64,000 nucleotides of DNA. Source: Pseudomaricurvus alkylphenolicus. Lineage in GTDB: Bacteria > Pseudomonadota > Gammaproteobacteria > Pseudomonadales > Cellvibrionaceae. A program made the position numbers and the translations under genes. The DNA lies in NCBI RefSeq assembly GCF_011683955.1, contig NZ_JAAQPI010000006.1, forward strand, positions 62,001 through 126,000. The letters run 5' to 3'. Numbering within the stretch: position 1 is the first letter of the stretch; each line of letters begins with the position of its first letter. The notes under the pieces are model-generated. The model saw only the letters and a program-made list of their open reading frames with translations. It did not search any database and had not been told where the DNA came from. Below are positions 10,824-20,353 of this stretch, one piece after another.

Positions 10824-12488
10824 ATGTACCAATACGACGAGTATGATCACAAGATCATCGGCGAACGTGTGGCCCAGTTCAGAGGCCAGACCGAGCGATA
10901 TCTTGCCGGCGAACTCAAAGAAGAAGAGTTCCTCCCCTTGCGCTTGCAAAACGGCCTCTATGTTCAGCGCCTGGCCCCCATGCTGCGGATCAACGTCCCC
11001 TACGGCATGCTCAGCTCCAAGCAACTGCGCAAGCTGGCCTATGTAGCCCGCCATTACGACAAAGGTTACTGCCACATCAGTACTCGTCAGAACATCCAGT
11101 TCAACTGGCCGGATCTCGCCGAAGTGCCTGATATTCTCAGCGAACTGGCTGAAGTGGAAATGCACGCGACCCAGTCCAGCGGAAACTGTATCCGTAACAC
11201 CACCTCCGATCAGTTTGCCGGTATTGCCAAGGACGAAGTGGTCGACCCCCGTCCTTATTGCGAAATTATTCGCCAGTGGTCGTCCTTCCACCCCGAATTC
11301 GCTTTCTTGCCGCGCAAGTTCAAGATTGCCGTGACGGGGGCCGCTGAAGACCGCGCTGCCATCCAGGTGCACGACATTGGCCTGCAGGTACTGCGCAACG
11401 ACGCTGGCGAAGTGGGCTTCAAAGTGCTTGTAGGCGGCGGCCTGGGCCGTACGCCGATTCTCGGCTCCGTCATCAACGAATTCCTGCCCGAAGAAAACCT
11501 GCTGTCCTACCTGGACGCGATTGTACGCGTCTACAATCAGCTCGGACGCAGGGACAACAAGTACAAGGCGCGCATCAAGATTCTGGTCAAGGCCATGGGC
11601 CCCGAGCAGTTTGCAGCCAAAGTGGAAGAGGAATTCCAGCGTCTGAAAGAAGGGCCGACCGCCCTGACCAGCGAAGAAATCCAACGCGCCACCCGCTTCT
11701 TCCCGCAGCCGGACTACGCCCAATTGGACGATACTGCTGCCGATAGCGATCTGCAGAAACTCAGCGACGACAATCCCGCGTTTGCCAAATGGCTGCAGCG
11801 CAACGTTCGCGAACACCGCCAGCCCGGCTACGCGGCCGTATCACTGTCCCTGAAGCCTACCGGCGTCGCCCCCGGCGATATCACCGACAGCCAGCTGGAA
11901 GCCATCGCAGAGCTGGCCGACAAATTCAGCTTCGGTGAGGTACGCACCACTCACGAACAAAACATCGTGCTGGGTGACGTACGCAAGGAGCAACTGTTCG
12001 AACTCTGGCAAGCTGCCAGGAGCGGCGGATTCGCCACTCCCAACATTGGCACACTGACCGACCTGATCTGCTGCCCGGGCGGCGATTTCTGCTCCCTGGC
12101 CAATGCCAAGTCCCTGCCCATTGCTGAGTCTATTCAGCGTCAATTCGACGACCTGGATTACCTCTACGACCTGGGCGATCTAGACCTCAACATCTCCGGC
12201 TGTATGAACGCTTGTGGTCACCACCACGTGGGCCATATTGGCATTTTGGGTGTGGACAAAAAAGGCGAAGAATTCTATCAGGTCCAGCTCGGCGGAAACG
12301 CCGGCACCGACGCCAGCCTCGGCAAAGTGCTCGGCCCTGCCTTCGGCGCCGAAGAGATGGCCGCTGTGGTACAGAAACTGATTGATGTCTACGTGGGTCA
12401 ACGCGTAGACGGCGAGCAATTTATCGACACTTACCGCCGTATTGGTCTGGCCCCGTTCAAGGAGAAGGTCTATGCCAAAGCTGATTAA
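10824..12488 (+). CDS. cysI: sulfite reductase hemoprotein-type subunit (CysI)
   Basis: This enzyme reduces sulfite to sulfide with siroheme and a [4Fe-4S] cluster, the last reductive step of assimilation. The 554-residue protein has the two pseudo-symmetric halves of the family. ISTRQNIQFNWP and SSGNCIRNTTSDQFAG lie in the N-terminal half, and a C-terminal cluster region carries CCPGGDFCSLANAKS and NISGCMNACGHHHVGHIG, whose cysteines bind the cluster that bridges to siroheme. The sequence strongly resembles the Pseudomonas type. The start MYQYDEYD at 10824 matches that family's N-terminus; upstream in-frame codons are not conserved. The DUF934 gene overlaps its end by 17 bases, so the two are translationally coupled. 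CysB control is likely. cysG, elsewhere in the window, makes its cofactor. Confidence 0.95.
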   Translation: MYQYDEYDHKIIGERVAQFRGQTERYLAGELKEEEFLPLRLQNGLYVQRLAPMLRINVPYGMLSSKQLRKLAYVARHYDKGYCHISTRQNIQFNWPDLAEVPDILSELAEVEMHATQSSGNCIRNTTSDQFAGIAKDEVVDPRPYCEIIRQWSSFHPEFAFLPRKFKIAVTGAAEDRAAIQVHDIGLQVLRNDAGEVGFKVLVGGGLGRTPILGSVINEFLPEENLLSYLDAIVRVYNQLGRRDNKYKARIKILVKAMGPEQFAAKVEEEFQRLKEGPTALTSEEIQRATRFFPQPDYAQLDDTAADSDLQKLSDDNPAFAKWLQRNVREHRQPGYAAVSLSLKPTGVAPGDITDSQLEAIAELADKFSFGEVRTTHEQNIVLGDVRKEQLFELWQAARSGGFATPNIGTLTDLICCPGGDFCSLANAKSLPIAESIQRQFDDLDYLYDLGDLDLNISGCMNACGHHHVGHIGILGVDKKGEEFYQVQLGGNAGTDASLGKVLGPAFGAEEMAAVVQKLIDVYVGQRVDGEQFIDTYRRIGLAPFKEKVYAKAD

Positions 12489-12969
12489 AGACAGCGCCAT
12501 TGCTGAAGATAACTGGCAACTGCTGGCCGCCTCCGATGACGCCAGCACCGAAGTCCCGGCCGGCCAGGTGATTGTGCCGCTGAACGTCTGGCACGCACAA
12601 AAAGAAACCCTGTCACAGCGGGCTGATGAAATCGGCGTATGGCTGGACAGCGACCAACTGGCAGACGAAATAGGTGACGACGCCTCCAAGCTGCCCCTGA
12701 TCGCGGTCAACTTTCCCGGCTTTATGGACGGACGCGGATTCTCCACCGCTCGTCTGCTGCGCGAACGCCACGGCTTCACCGGCGAACTGCGCGCAATCGG
12801 GGGTGTTATCCGTGACCAACTCTGCTACCTCAAGCGTTGCGGATTCAACAGCTTTGATCTGGATGACTCCATTGACCTTGCAGCAGCGATCGAGTCCTTG
12901 AACGACTTTACCGAAGGCTACCAGGCCAGCGTCGACCAGCCCCTGCCGCTGTTCCGCCGCAGGGCTTAA
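12472..12969 (+). CDS. DUF934 family protein, sulfite reductase partner
   Basis: The 165-residue protein belongs to the DUF934 family, which is almost always encoded right after cysI in bacteria lacking the cysJ flavoprotein partner. The characteristic block is FPGFMDGRGFSTARLLRERHGFTGELRAIG followed in meaning by a DQL-x-YLKRCGF segment; only part of each is quoted. A role in delivering electrons to, or stabilising, sulfite reductase has been proposed but is not proven, and no cofactor motif is obvious. The start ATG at 12472 lies inside the end of cysI. A strong terminator follows, closing a two-gene operon. Confidence 0.85.
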   Translation: MPKLIKDSAIAEDNWQLLAASDDASTEVPAGQVIVPLNVWHAQKETLSQRADEIGVWLDSDQLADEIGDDASKLPLIAVNFPGFMDGRGFSTARLLRERHGFTGELRAIGGVIRDQLCYLKRCGFNSFDLDDSIDLAAAIESLNDFTEGYQASVDQPLPLFRRRA

Positions 12970-13011
12970 TCAAACGCCAGGTTTAAGTCGACAACCAAAC
13001 AGTCGATGCAA

Positions 13012-13056
13012 AAAATACGGCCGCAGGCTTCAACACCTTGCGGCCGTACTTTTTTC
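13012..13056 (+). terminator. intrinsic terminator of the cysI operon
   Basis: TACGGCCGCA (13016-13025) pairs perfectly with TGCGGCCGTA (13039-13048) and is followed by a run of six T residues. It lies 43 bases after the DUF934 stop. Confidence 0.92.
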
Positions 13057-13179
13057 CACGCTCGTAACTCCGCCCCGGTCACTTTCTCCCATATACTCAT
13101 CAATCTTTAGAGAGCGCCTCGCAAAGGCGACCAAATTAAGGTACAAAGACCCTTTACACTGCGGAACAAGCGCAAGGAC

Positions 13180-14346
13180 ATGCACGATTCGATTTTCCAG
13201 TCGTTCTTTTTGATATTCACCGGCGCCGCCGTCATTGCCTCACTGGCGCTCTACACACGCCAACCGCTTTTGGTTGCTTACATCGCACTGGGGGCGCTGC
13301 TCGGCCCCTATGGACTGGGCTTTATTACCGATCTGTCGCTGGTTACCGACATGTCCCACATCGGTATTATCTTTCTGCTGTTTCTGCTCGGCCTGGACAT
13401 GCAGCCCAAAGCCCTCTTTGCCGTTCTCAAAAAAGCCACCAGTGTCGGCCTCATCAGCTCCGCGGTTTTCGCTCTGGGCGGCTACGGCGTGGGTTATGCT
13501 TTCGGTTTTTCCCACATGGAAAACCTCGTCATTGGCATGGCCATGATGTTCTCCAGTACCATTATCGGCATCAAGCTCCTGCCCACCACTGTGCTGCACC
13601 ACAAACACACCGGTGAACTCATGGTGGGACTTCTGTTGATGCAGGACTTCCTCGCCATCCTCTGCCTGATGATCCTGCTCAGCGGTGACGTCGGTGAAGT
13701 CGACCTCTCCCAGCTCGGTACCACACTCATCGCCCTGCCCTTACTGGGACTGTTTGCCTTCGTCTTCGTAAAATACGTGCTGCTAAAGCTCATCCACAAA
13801 TTCGATCGCTTCCACGAATATATCTTCCTGCTCGCCATCGGCTGGTGCCTCGGCTTCGCCGAACTCGCCGCCTACGCCGGCCTCTCTGCAGAAATCGGCG
13901 CCTTTATCGCCGGCATTTCCATTGCCACCAGCCCCATCGCCCAATACATCGCCATTAATCTCAAACCCCTGCGCGACTTTTTTCTTATCCTCTTCTTCTT
14001 TTCAATTGGAGCGCAATTCAACCTCTCCCTGCTGCCCGATATCATCGTCGCCGCCTCGCTCCTGGCCACCGCCATACTCGTCATCAAACCGATGACCTTC
14101 CGCTTCCTGCTCGGACGTCTTAGCGAAAAAACCAGCCTTGCCTGGGATATCGGTTTCCGATTGGGTCAAATCAGTGAATTTTCGCTGCTGATCGCGTTCG
14201 TCGCATCAAACGCCGCGCTGATTGGAGAAAAAGCATCGGTACTGATCCAGGCGACCGCCATCATAACCTTCCTGGTATCGAGCTACATTGTCATTTTCAA
14301 CTACCCCAACCCCATCGCCGTTAGCGACCGACTGCGACGGGACTAA
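13180..14346 (+). CDS. cation:proton antiporter (CPA2/Kef family), membrane domain only
   Basis: This 388-residue integral membrane protein has about 11-12 hydrophobic segments and matches the Na+/H+ or K+/H+ exchanger domain of the CPA2 family. Typical features are LGALLGPYGLGF in the first third, FLLGLDMQPK, MMFSSTIIGIKLL, LLLMQDFLAI with an Asp in the membrane core, and LSAEIGAFIAGISIA. Kef proteins usually carry a C-terminal RCK/TrkA-N domain that senses NAD(H) or glutathione adducts. It is absent here, as the protein ends shortly after the last helix. Ion preference is therefore unclear. An AAGGA ribosome binding site precedes the ATG. It appears monocistronic after the cysI terminator. 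Confidence 0.88.
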   Translation: MHDSIFQSFFLIFTGAAVIASLALYTRQPLLVAYIALGALLGPYGLGFITDLSLVTDMSHIGIIFLLFLLGLDMQPKALFAVLKKATSVGLISSAVFALGGYGVGYAFGFSHMENLVIGMAMMFSSTIIGIKLLPTTVLHHKHTGELMVGLLLMQDFLAILCLMILLSGDVGEVDLSQLGTTLIALPLLGLFAFVFVKYVLLKLIHKFDRFHEYIFLLAIGWCLGFAELAAYAGLSAEIGAFIAGISIATSPIAQYIAINLKPLRDFFLILFFFSIGAQFNLSLLPDIIVAASLLATAILVIKPMTFRFLLGRLSEKTSLAWDIGFRLGQISEFSLLIAFVASNAALIGEKASVLIQATAIITFLVSSYIVIFNYPNPIAVSDRLRRD

Positions 14347-14378
14347 AGCATAGACAGAGAGAGAACACCGAATAAACA

Positions 14379-14645
14379 CTACTCGGTTTCGTCGAGAATA
14401 CAAAAAGAAAGAAATGTGGTGAACAACAATAGTGCAATCACCACATGGGGCTGGGGAAACGCCAGCATCACTACTCCCGCACTGAACCAGACACTGCGGA
14501 CAATGCGCTGCTTTTCACGATACTTGTGGGTGAAACGACGCCGATGAAAATGCTCTGCGTCCGGGTCGCGGCTGTTCAACCAGTGTGGCTGCCAGGACAT
14601 CTGCGCCCACAGCGACCAATAAAAACGAACAAGATCCTTGAACAT
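14379..14645 (-). CDS. hypothetical membrane-associated protein, 88 aa
   Basis: The N-terminal half is rich in Trp, Tyr, Arg and His (FYWSLWAQMSWQPHWLNS, then HFHRRRFTHKYREK). The C-terminal half has two short hydrophobic segments (SVWFSAGVVMLAF and HVVIALLLFTTFLSFCIL), ending in acidic DETE. This suggests a small inner-membrane protein with a basic cytosolic N-terminus. The ATG at 14645 has AGAGG upstream; an in-frame GTG six bases earlier is less well placed. I do not recognise the family. It converges with the antiporter gene, 32 bases away. Confidence 0.6.
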   Translation of the reverse strand: MFKDLVRFYWSLWAQMSWQPHWLNSRDPDAEHFHRRRFTHKYREKQRIVRSVWFSAGVVMLAFPQPHVVIALLLFTTFLSFCILDETE

Positions 14646-14859
14646 AGGCACCTCTGGAGGAACTCCGATAAAGGCACCAGAAAAGGCACGGCACCCAATT
14701 CCAGTATAGACACTTTATCAGCACCGACCGTGACGAACCCAAGTATTGGGTGGCAAAGGGGGGAATCTGAAGGAAGCCGGAACGACCTGACAGTCAGCAG
14801 TGTGCCATAACCGGTCTTAGAAATTCGCAGGATTGGTACTCTGACGGCGTTGTTTATGC

Positions 14860-14897
14860 GTAGGGCGGATTAGGCGCTTGCGCCGTAATCCGCCGGT
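14860..14897 (+). repeat. REP-like hairpin repeat, copy 1
   Basis: The element begins GTAGGGCGGATTA and can fold back on itself: GGCGGATTA (14864-14872) pairs with TAATCCGCC (14886-14894), with an inner GGCGC/GCGCC stem and one bulged base. Elements starting GTAGGGTGGATTA are common dispersed intergenic repeats in many Proteobacteria. A second copy in reverse orientation lies 107 bases away. Confidence 0.65.
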
Positions 14898-15004
14898 TCT
14901 GCCGGAGATGTTCGTTGGCTTCGGCCCGGTTTTTAACACCCTTGAATGTGCCTGCAACAGGTGATTTGTACACGGCCGCCGCCAATTTAAACCTTCGGCG
15001 GATC

Positions 15005-15044
15005 GGTGGATTACGAAGCGCAAAGCGCTTCTAATCCACCCTAC
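15005..15044 (-). repeat. REP-like hairpin repeat, copy 2, inverted
   Basis: Read on the minus strand this element begins GTAGGGTGGATTA, matching copy 1 with one change. GGTGGATTA (15005-15013) pairs with TAATCCACC (15032-15040), and an inner GAAGCGC/GCGCTTC stem surrounds an AAA loop. The outer stem is shared with copy 1, while the inner stem differs but also pairs perfectly. This means compensating changes have kept the fold. Confidence 0.65.
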
Positions 15045-15198
15045 GTCGTGCGGCCGTTGCGGACATTATCGAACGCCCATGGTGCCCTGAACCAGGATTA
15101 TGAACTTCCGGTTATGGCACAGAGCAGTCAACAACACGGCGGTCGGTTCCTCTGGGCGCTAACCCACCACAGGGAACTGCCGAGTCAGACTCTGCAAT

Positions 15199-16563
15199 TC
15201 AACCGATTACACGGGAAGGCTCCCTCATAGTCACAAACTCTTCAGCTGCTGTAGGATGAATTCCGATTGTCTGGTCAAAATCAGACTTGGTCGCCCCGGC
15301 CTTAATCGCAATCGCAATGCCCTGAATAATCTCACCGGCATCCTGCCCCACCATATGACAGCCGATGACCTTGTCTGAAGCATCATCTACCAAAATCTTC
15401 ATAAACGTCCGCTCAGCCAACCCCGACAAGGTGTGCTTCATATGCTTAAAATCGGCCGTATAAACACGCGCGCGGATACCGCGCTCCAATACTTGCTCCT
15501 CAGTCAACCCGACCGTCGCAATATTAGGCTGACAAAACACCGCTGTAGCAATATTCTCATAATCCACCGACGTCGGTTCGCCCAAATACAAACTCTTGGC
15601 CAGCGCCATACCTTCAGCCAAAGCCACAGGCGTCAGCTCCATGCGCCCAATCACATCGCCCAGCGCATAAATACTCGGTTCACTTGTCTGAAAATCCTCA
15701 TTCACCTCGACGGCACCATTACGACCCGTTGTCACCGCCGTATTCTCCAGCCCCAGCCCCTCAATCTTGGGTGCCCGACCCGTCGCCGCCATGACGCAAT
15801 CCACAATACGCTCAGTGCCATCCGTCAACGTCGCCTTCAACTCGCCGGAATCCAGCTTTTCAACAGATACCAAATTCGTCTCGAAAGTCAACTTGACCCC
15901 CTTCTCCGCCACCTGCCCGGCGACAAAACGACGTACCTCCTCATCAAACCCGCGCAGGAACAGCGGACCGCGATACAACAACTCTGTCTCCGCTCCCAAG
16001 CCATTAAAAATACCGGCAAACTCTACGGCGATATAACCACCGCCCAACACCAGTACCCGACGCGGGAACTCCTGAAGATAAAAGGCTTCATTGGAACTGA
16101 TAATATGCTCGCGGCCAGGAATCTCGGGAATCTTCGGCCAGCCACCCGTAGCAATCAGAATTCTCTCGGCACTGTACTGCTTGCCGGCCACCTCCACCGT
16201 ATGAGCGTCCAGCAATCGGGCACGCCCCTCAATCAACTCCACTCCGGCACTGGCAAGAATATTTCGGTAAACTCCATTGAGACGCTGAATTTCCCGGGTT
16301 TTGTTATCCCGCAGAGTCGGCCAGTCAAACTGTGGCTCAGACACTCTCCAGCCAAAACCAGCCGCGGCTTCAACCTCTTCGGGCACATGAGAACCGTAAA
16401 CAAACAGTTTTTTAGGTACACAGCCGACATTGACACAGGTACCACCCAAGTAGGTATCCTCCGCCACAGCCACCTTGGCACCATACTGGGAGGCCATACG
16501 ACTGGCTCGGACGCCGCCGGAACCGGCGCCAATGACAAACAGATCAAAATCAAATTCGGACAC
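15199..16563 (-). CDS. gor: glutathione-disulfide reductase
   Basis: Gor regenerates reduced glutathione from its disulfide with NADPH; it is a cytosolic FAD flavoprotein homodimer. The 454-residue protein has the FAD Rossmann motif GAGSGG (about 12-17), the redox-active disulfide C43 and C48 in [13 protein letters not shown], the NADPH-binding [11 protein letters not shown], the second FAD site YALGDV, and the C-terminal HPTAAEE catalytic histidine. I chose the GTG at 16563, because AGAGGGG lies eight bases before it; a TTG six bases earlier would leave no spacing. It stands alone and is preceded by a short gap to a minus-strand unknown gene. The class is certain, and glutathione specificity is the best reading of the family. 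Confidence 0.95.
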   Translation of the reverse strand: MSEFDFDLFVIGAGSGGVRASRMASQYGAKVAVAEDTYLGGTCVNVGCVPKKLFVYGSHVPEEVEAAAGFGWRVSEPQFDWPTLRDNKTREIQRLNGVYRNILASAGVELIEGRARLLDAHTVEVAGKQYSAERILIATGGWPKIPEIPGREHIISSNEAFYLQEFPRRVLVLGGGYIAVEFAGIFNGLGAETELLYRGPLFLRGFDEEVRRFVAGQVAEKGVKLTFETNLVSVEKLDSGELKATLTDGTERIVDCVMAATGRAPKIEGLGLENTAVTTGRNGAVEVNEDFQTSEPSIYALGDVIGRMELTPVALAEGMALAKSLYLGEPTSVDYENIATAVFCQPNIATVGLTEEQVLERGIRARVYTADFKHMKHTLSGLAERTFMKILVDDASDKVIGCHMVGQDAGEIIQGIAIAIKAGATKSDFDQTIGIHPTAAEEFVTMREPSRVIG

Positions 16564-16689
16564 GAACAATCCCCTCTGAAGGTTCAGACAATGGCGTCAT
16601 TCTAAAGCAAGAAACCGCCAAAAGGGATGATTGATCGAAGTAATTATTTATATAGTTCTAATAGCTAACACCAATGGAAATGGTCTGCT

Positions 16690-16944
16690 TCAAGCCGTCA
16701 CGTCCACTCCCCCTGAATCTTCACTGCGACGCCTGTCCTGCCCGGAACGCAGATCCATCAGCGGTCGACGTCCCTGACCCGGAGCGCGACGCTCACCATT
16801 CTTGCGACGATCCTTCTTGGCTGGCGGCGGCTGATGCTGAGGCAAATGCCGGGACACCGACACCTCGGAAGTTCCGGTCTGTGATTTCGGACGAGCAGGC
16901 CTAGCCGGATTATTGGGTACGGTGGGACCGATAATCTGCACCAT
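16690..16944 (-). CDS. hypothetical basic, Arg/Pro-rich protein, 84 aa
   Basis: I do not recognise the function. The protein is highly basic and low in hydrophobic residues. It has a proline-rich N-terminal half, then repeated Arg motifs (KDRRKNGERR, GQGRRPL, GQDRRRSED) of the DRR/ERR kind often found in disordered bacterial tails. It may bind nucleic acid or a membrane surface; this is a guess from charge. The ATG at 16944 is fixed by a very strong AGGAGGTG ribosome binding site six bases upstream. It is transcribed towards gor, 127 bases away, and could share its transcript. Confidence 0.65.
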   Translation of the reverse strand: MVQIIGPTVPNNPARPARPKSQTGTSEVSVSRHLPQHQPPPAKKDRRKNGERRAPGQGRRPLMDLRSGQDRRRSEDSGGVDVTA

Positions 16945-17215
16945 AATTAGCACCTCCTATTGGATTGAATCGCGGAGCCATCACCGGATAAGGCATCAAT
17001 GGTTATGCCCGTTCTTCACTACACGGGTCTTTTCCTAAGCATAGTCCAGGACAACAATCATCAAGTAAAGCTGGGAAATTGTTCATATTGACCAATAAAA
17101 CAGCTCTCCTAATTATTATCGACCAGATGCCAAAAGGCTTTACAAGGGGGCTACCAAACAGTGGTCATAAGAGGCCACATGGAAAGAAGGATCAGAGCCA
17201 AAGGCTGAGAGAAAA

Positions 17216-18613
17216 TCAGGGATGAAACCAGGATAATTGGGATTGCAGTTGCACCACTTCACCGACAATCAGCAACGTAGGTGCTTTAACCTTCTGACCG
17301 GCAACAATTTCAGGGAGACTTTCAAGTGTACCCGTCAGCACCCGTTGATCAGGCGTGGTGCCTCTTTCCACAATGGCGGCCGGTGTCTCTGCCTGTCGGC
17401 CATACTGCTGCAACGCCTGGCATATGGCGGGTAAACCGCTTAACCCCATATAAAACACCAGGGTCTGGCCGCCTCGTGCCAGCTCCGGCCATTCGAGGTT
17501 AGTCTCGTTGTTTTGAAGGTGTCCGGTCACAAACCGCACGGATTGCGCGTAGTCGCGATGTGTTAACGGGATCCCGGCATAACTGGCACAGCCAGAGGCG
17601 GCGGTAATACCCGGAACCACCTGGAAAGGGACACCCTGCCCCGCCAGTTTTTCGATTTCCTCGCCCCCGCGACCAAAGATAAAAGGGTCTCCACCCTTAA
17701 GCCTCAACACATTACGGCCCTGGCGCGCCAGATCCACCAACAGTTGGTTGATATCCTGCTGGGGTACCGCGTGGTCGGCCTGGCGTTTACCCACGTAAAT
17801 TCGTTCGCATTCCTTTGGCAGCAGCGACATGATTGGTTCGGAAACCAGGCGGTCATACAACACCACATCAGCTTGCTGGATGAGTCGCAGAGCTTTGAGA
17901 GTCAGCAAGTCCGGGTCACCGGGACCAGCGCCGACCAGAAAGACCTCTCCGTCCAGCACGCCACGCTCTGCTTCGCCAAGGTGTTGCTCAATAATGTTGT
18001 CAGCGGCCTGCTGATTCCCATAACTGACGTAGCTGGCTGCCAGACCGGACAACACTCGGTCCCAGAGTCGCCGCCGCAGTTTTATATCAGACAGTCGCTG
18101 TTTGACGCGGGAACGCCACTGCTCCGCCCAGAGCGCCACCTGACCCAATCTGGCCGGAAGAAACGCTTCCAATTGTCGTTTGAGGTATCGAGTCACAGTG
18201 GGGGAAGCACCACCACTGTTCAAAGCCACAACCACAGGGCTTCGATCAATAATGGCCGGCAACACCAGATCACCCGCTGCGGCATCACTGGCCACATTGC
18301 AATGGACTCCCAGACGCTCACATTGTTCGGCGATGGCGTGATTGCAGGCGTCATCGTCTGTCGCAGCGACCACCAGAAAAGCGCCCCGAATGAGCTCGGA
18401 CTCATCCGCGTCAGGATGAAACGAACGCGGCAGATGGGTCACCCCGTCGGCTTGAATCAGCTCCTGGAGGGGATCACAGAGTGTCGGCGCCAGCAGCGTC
18501 AGGCGCGCGCCCGAGCGCTGCAGTGCGTGCACCTTGCGCAGGGCAACCTGGCCACCACCGACGACCAGGCAAGAGCGCTCCGTCAGGCGGATAAACAGAG
18601 GAAAGTGTTCCAT
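17216..18613 (-). CDS. cysG: siroheme synthase, trifunctional
   Basis: CysG makes siroheme from uroporphyrinogen III by two SAM-dependent methylations, NAD-dependent oxidation and iron insertion. Siroheme is the cofactor of the sulfite reductase encoded at 10824-12488. The N-terminal oxidase/ferrochelatase module has the Rossmann motif VVGGGQVALRK and the NSGGASPTV loop that holds the key serine near residue 128-135. The C-terminal methyltransferase module (about 220-465) has LVGAGPGDPDLLTLKAL and GGDPFIFGRGGEE. Length (465 aa) is normal. It lies 10 bases downstream of serS on the same strand, the same neighbourhood as in Pseudomonas. Confidence 0.97.
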   Translation of the reverse strand: MEHFPLFIRLTERSCLVVGGGQVALRKVHALQRSGARLTLLAPTLCDPLQELIQADGVTHLPRSFHPDADESELIRGAFLVVAATDDDACNHAIAEQCERLGVHCNVASDAAAGDLVLPAIIDRSPVVVALNSGGASPTVTRYLKRQLEAFLPARLGQVALWAEQWRSRVKQRLSDIKLRRRLWDRVLSGLAASYVSYGNQQAADNIIEQHLGEAERGVLDGEVFLVGAGPGDPDLLTLKALRLIQQADVVLYDRLVSEPIMSLLPKECERIYVGKRQADHAVPQQDINQLLVDLARQGRNVLRLKGGDPFIFGRGGEEIEKLAGQGVPFQVVPGITAASGCASYAGIPLTHRDYAQSVRFVTGHLQNNETNLEWPELARGGQTLVFYMGLSGLPAICQALQQYGRQAETPAAIVERGTTPDQRVLTGTLESLPEIVAGQKVKAPTLLIVGEVVQLQSQLSWFHP

Positions 18614-18623
18614 GTTTACCAGA

Positions 18624-19925
<1,302 letters not shown>

Positions 19926-19936
19926 TCAATAATTCT

Positions 19937-20311
19937 TCAATAAAACCGCAATGTCAGGTGTATGCCGGCGGCGACTGCCAGCAGGCATGCCACCAGACTC
20001 ACCACCACATAAAACGCGGCGGTTTGTGCGTGCCCGTTTTGCCACAGATTCACCGCATCCAGGGCAAAAGTGGAAAACGTGGTCAGGGCGCCAAGGAACC
20101 CCGCCATCAGCCAGTTGCGCCATTCCGGCGCCAGGCTGCCCTTCTCAATAATCAGCACGTAACAGATACCGATCAGCAGCGACCCCAGTACATTGGCAGT
20201 CAGAGTCCCCAGGGGAAACCGGTTAGCCAACAAGGGAAAGGTATAGATGGTGATGGCGTATCGCCCCATCGCCCCCAGAGCGCCGCCAATTGCTACCGCC
20301 AGCCACTGCAT
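19937..20311 (-). CDS. crcB: fluoride ion channel CrcB/Fluc
   Basis: This small inner-membrane channel exports fluoride as a dual-topology dimer. The 124-residue protein has four hydrophobic helices. Conserved positions are GGALGAMGRY at the N-terminus, the NVLGSLLIG segment with the key Asn, and GALTTFSTFALD with the paired phenylalanines and the sodium-site region. It lies between rarA and serS with small gaps. No fluoride riboswitch could be recognised in the short upstream interval, so expression is probably constitutive with the neighbours. Confidence 0.95.
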   Translation of the reverse strand: MQWLAVAIGGALGAMGRYAITIYTFPLLANRFPLGTLTANVLGSLLIGICYVLIIEKGSLAPEWRNWLMAGFLGALTTFSTFALDAVNLWQNGHAQTAAFYVVVSLVACLLAVAAGIHLTLRFY

Positions 20312-20353
20312 TGTGGATCCTTGTCTGATTGCCGAGGCTATTCCTGCCCGTGG

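Larger units (their letters stand above)
14646..15198. other. 553-base gene-free region with an inverted repeat pair
   Basis: No convincing gene is visible here. The region lies between the end of gor and the start of the unknown gene at 14379-14645, both on the minus strand. Its notable content is the pair of hairpin repeats at 14860-14897 and 15005-15044. The stretch 14652-14820 contains nothing I recognise apart from the presumed promoter of the downstream gene. Confidence 0.6.

Noticed and set aside
13180-14346. Glutathione-gated potassium efflux protein KefB/KefC
   Set aside because: The regulatory RCK/TrkA-N domain that defines the glutathione-gated proteins is missing, so only the general antiporter family is claimed.
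14817-15023. Short minus-strand coding frame in the repeat region
   Set aside because: It consists largely of the two hairpin repeats and has no ribosome binding site.
15433-16605. Plus-strand frame of 390 codons opposite gor
   Set aside because: Antisense shadow of the gor coding sequence, rich in His/Arg/Gln, without a ribosome binding site or known motif.
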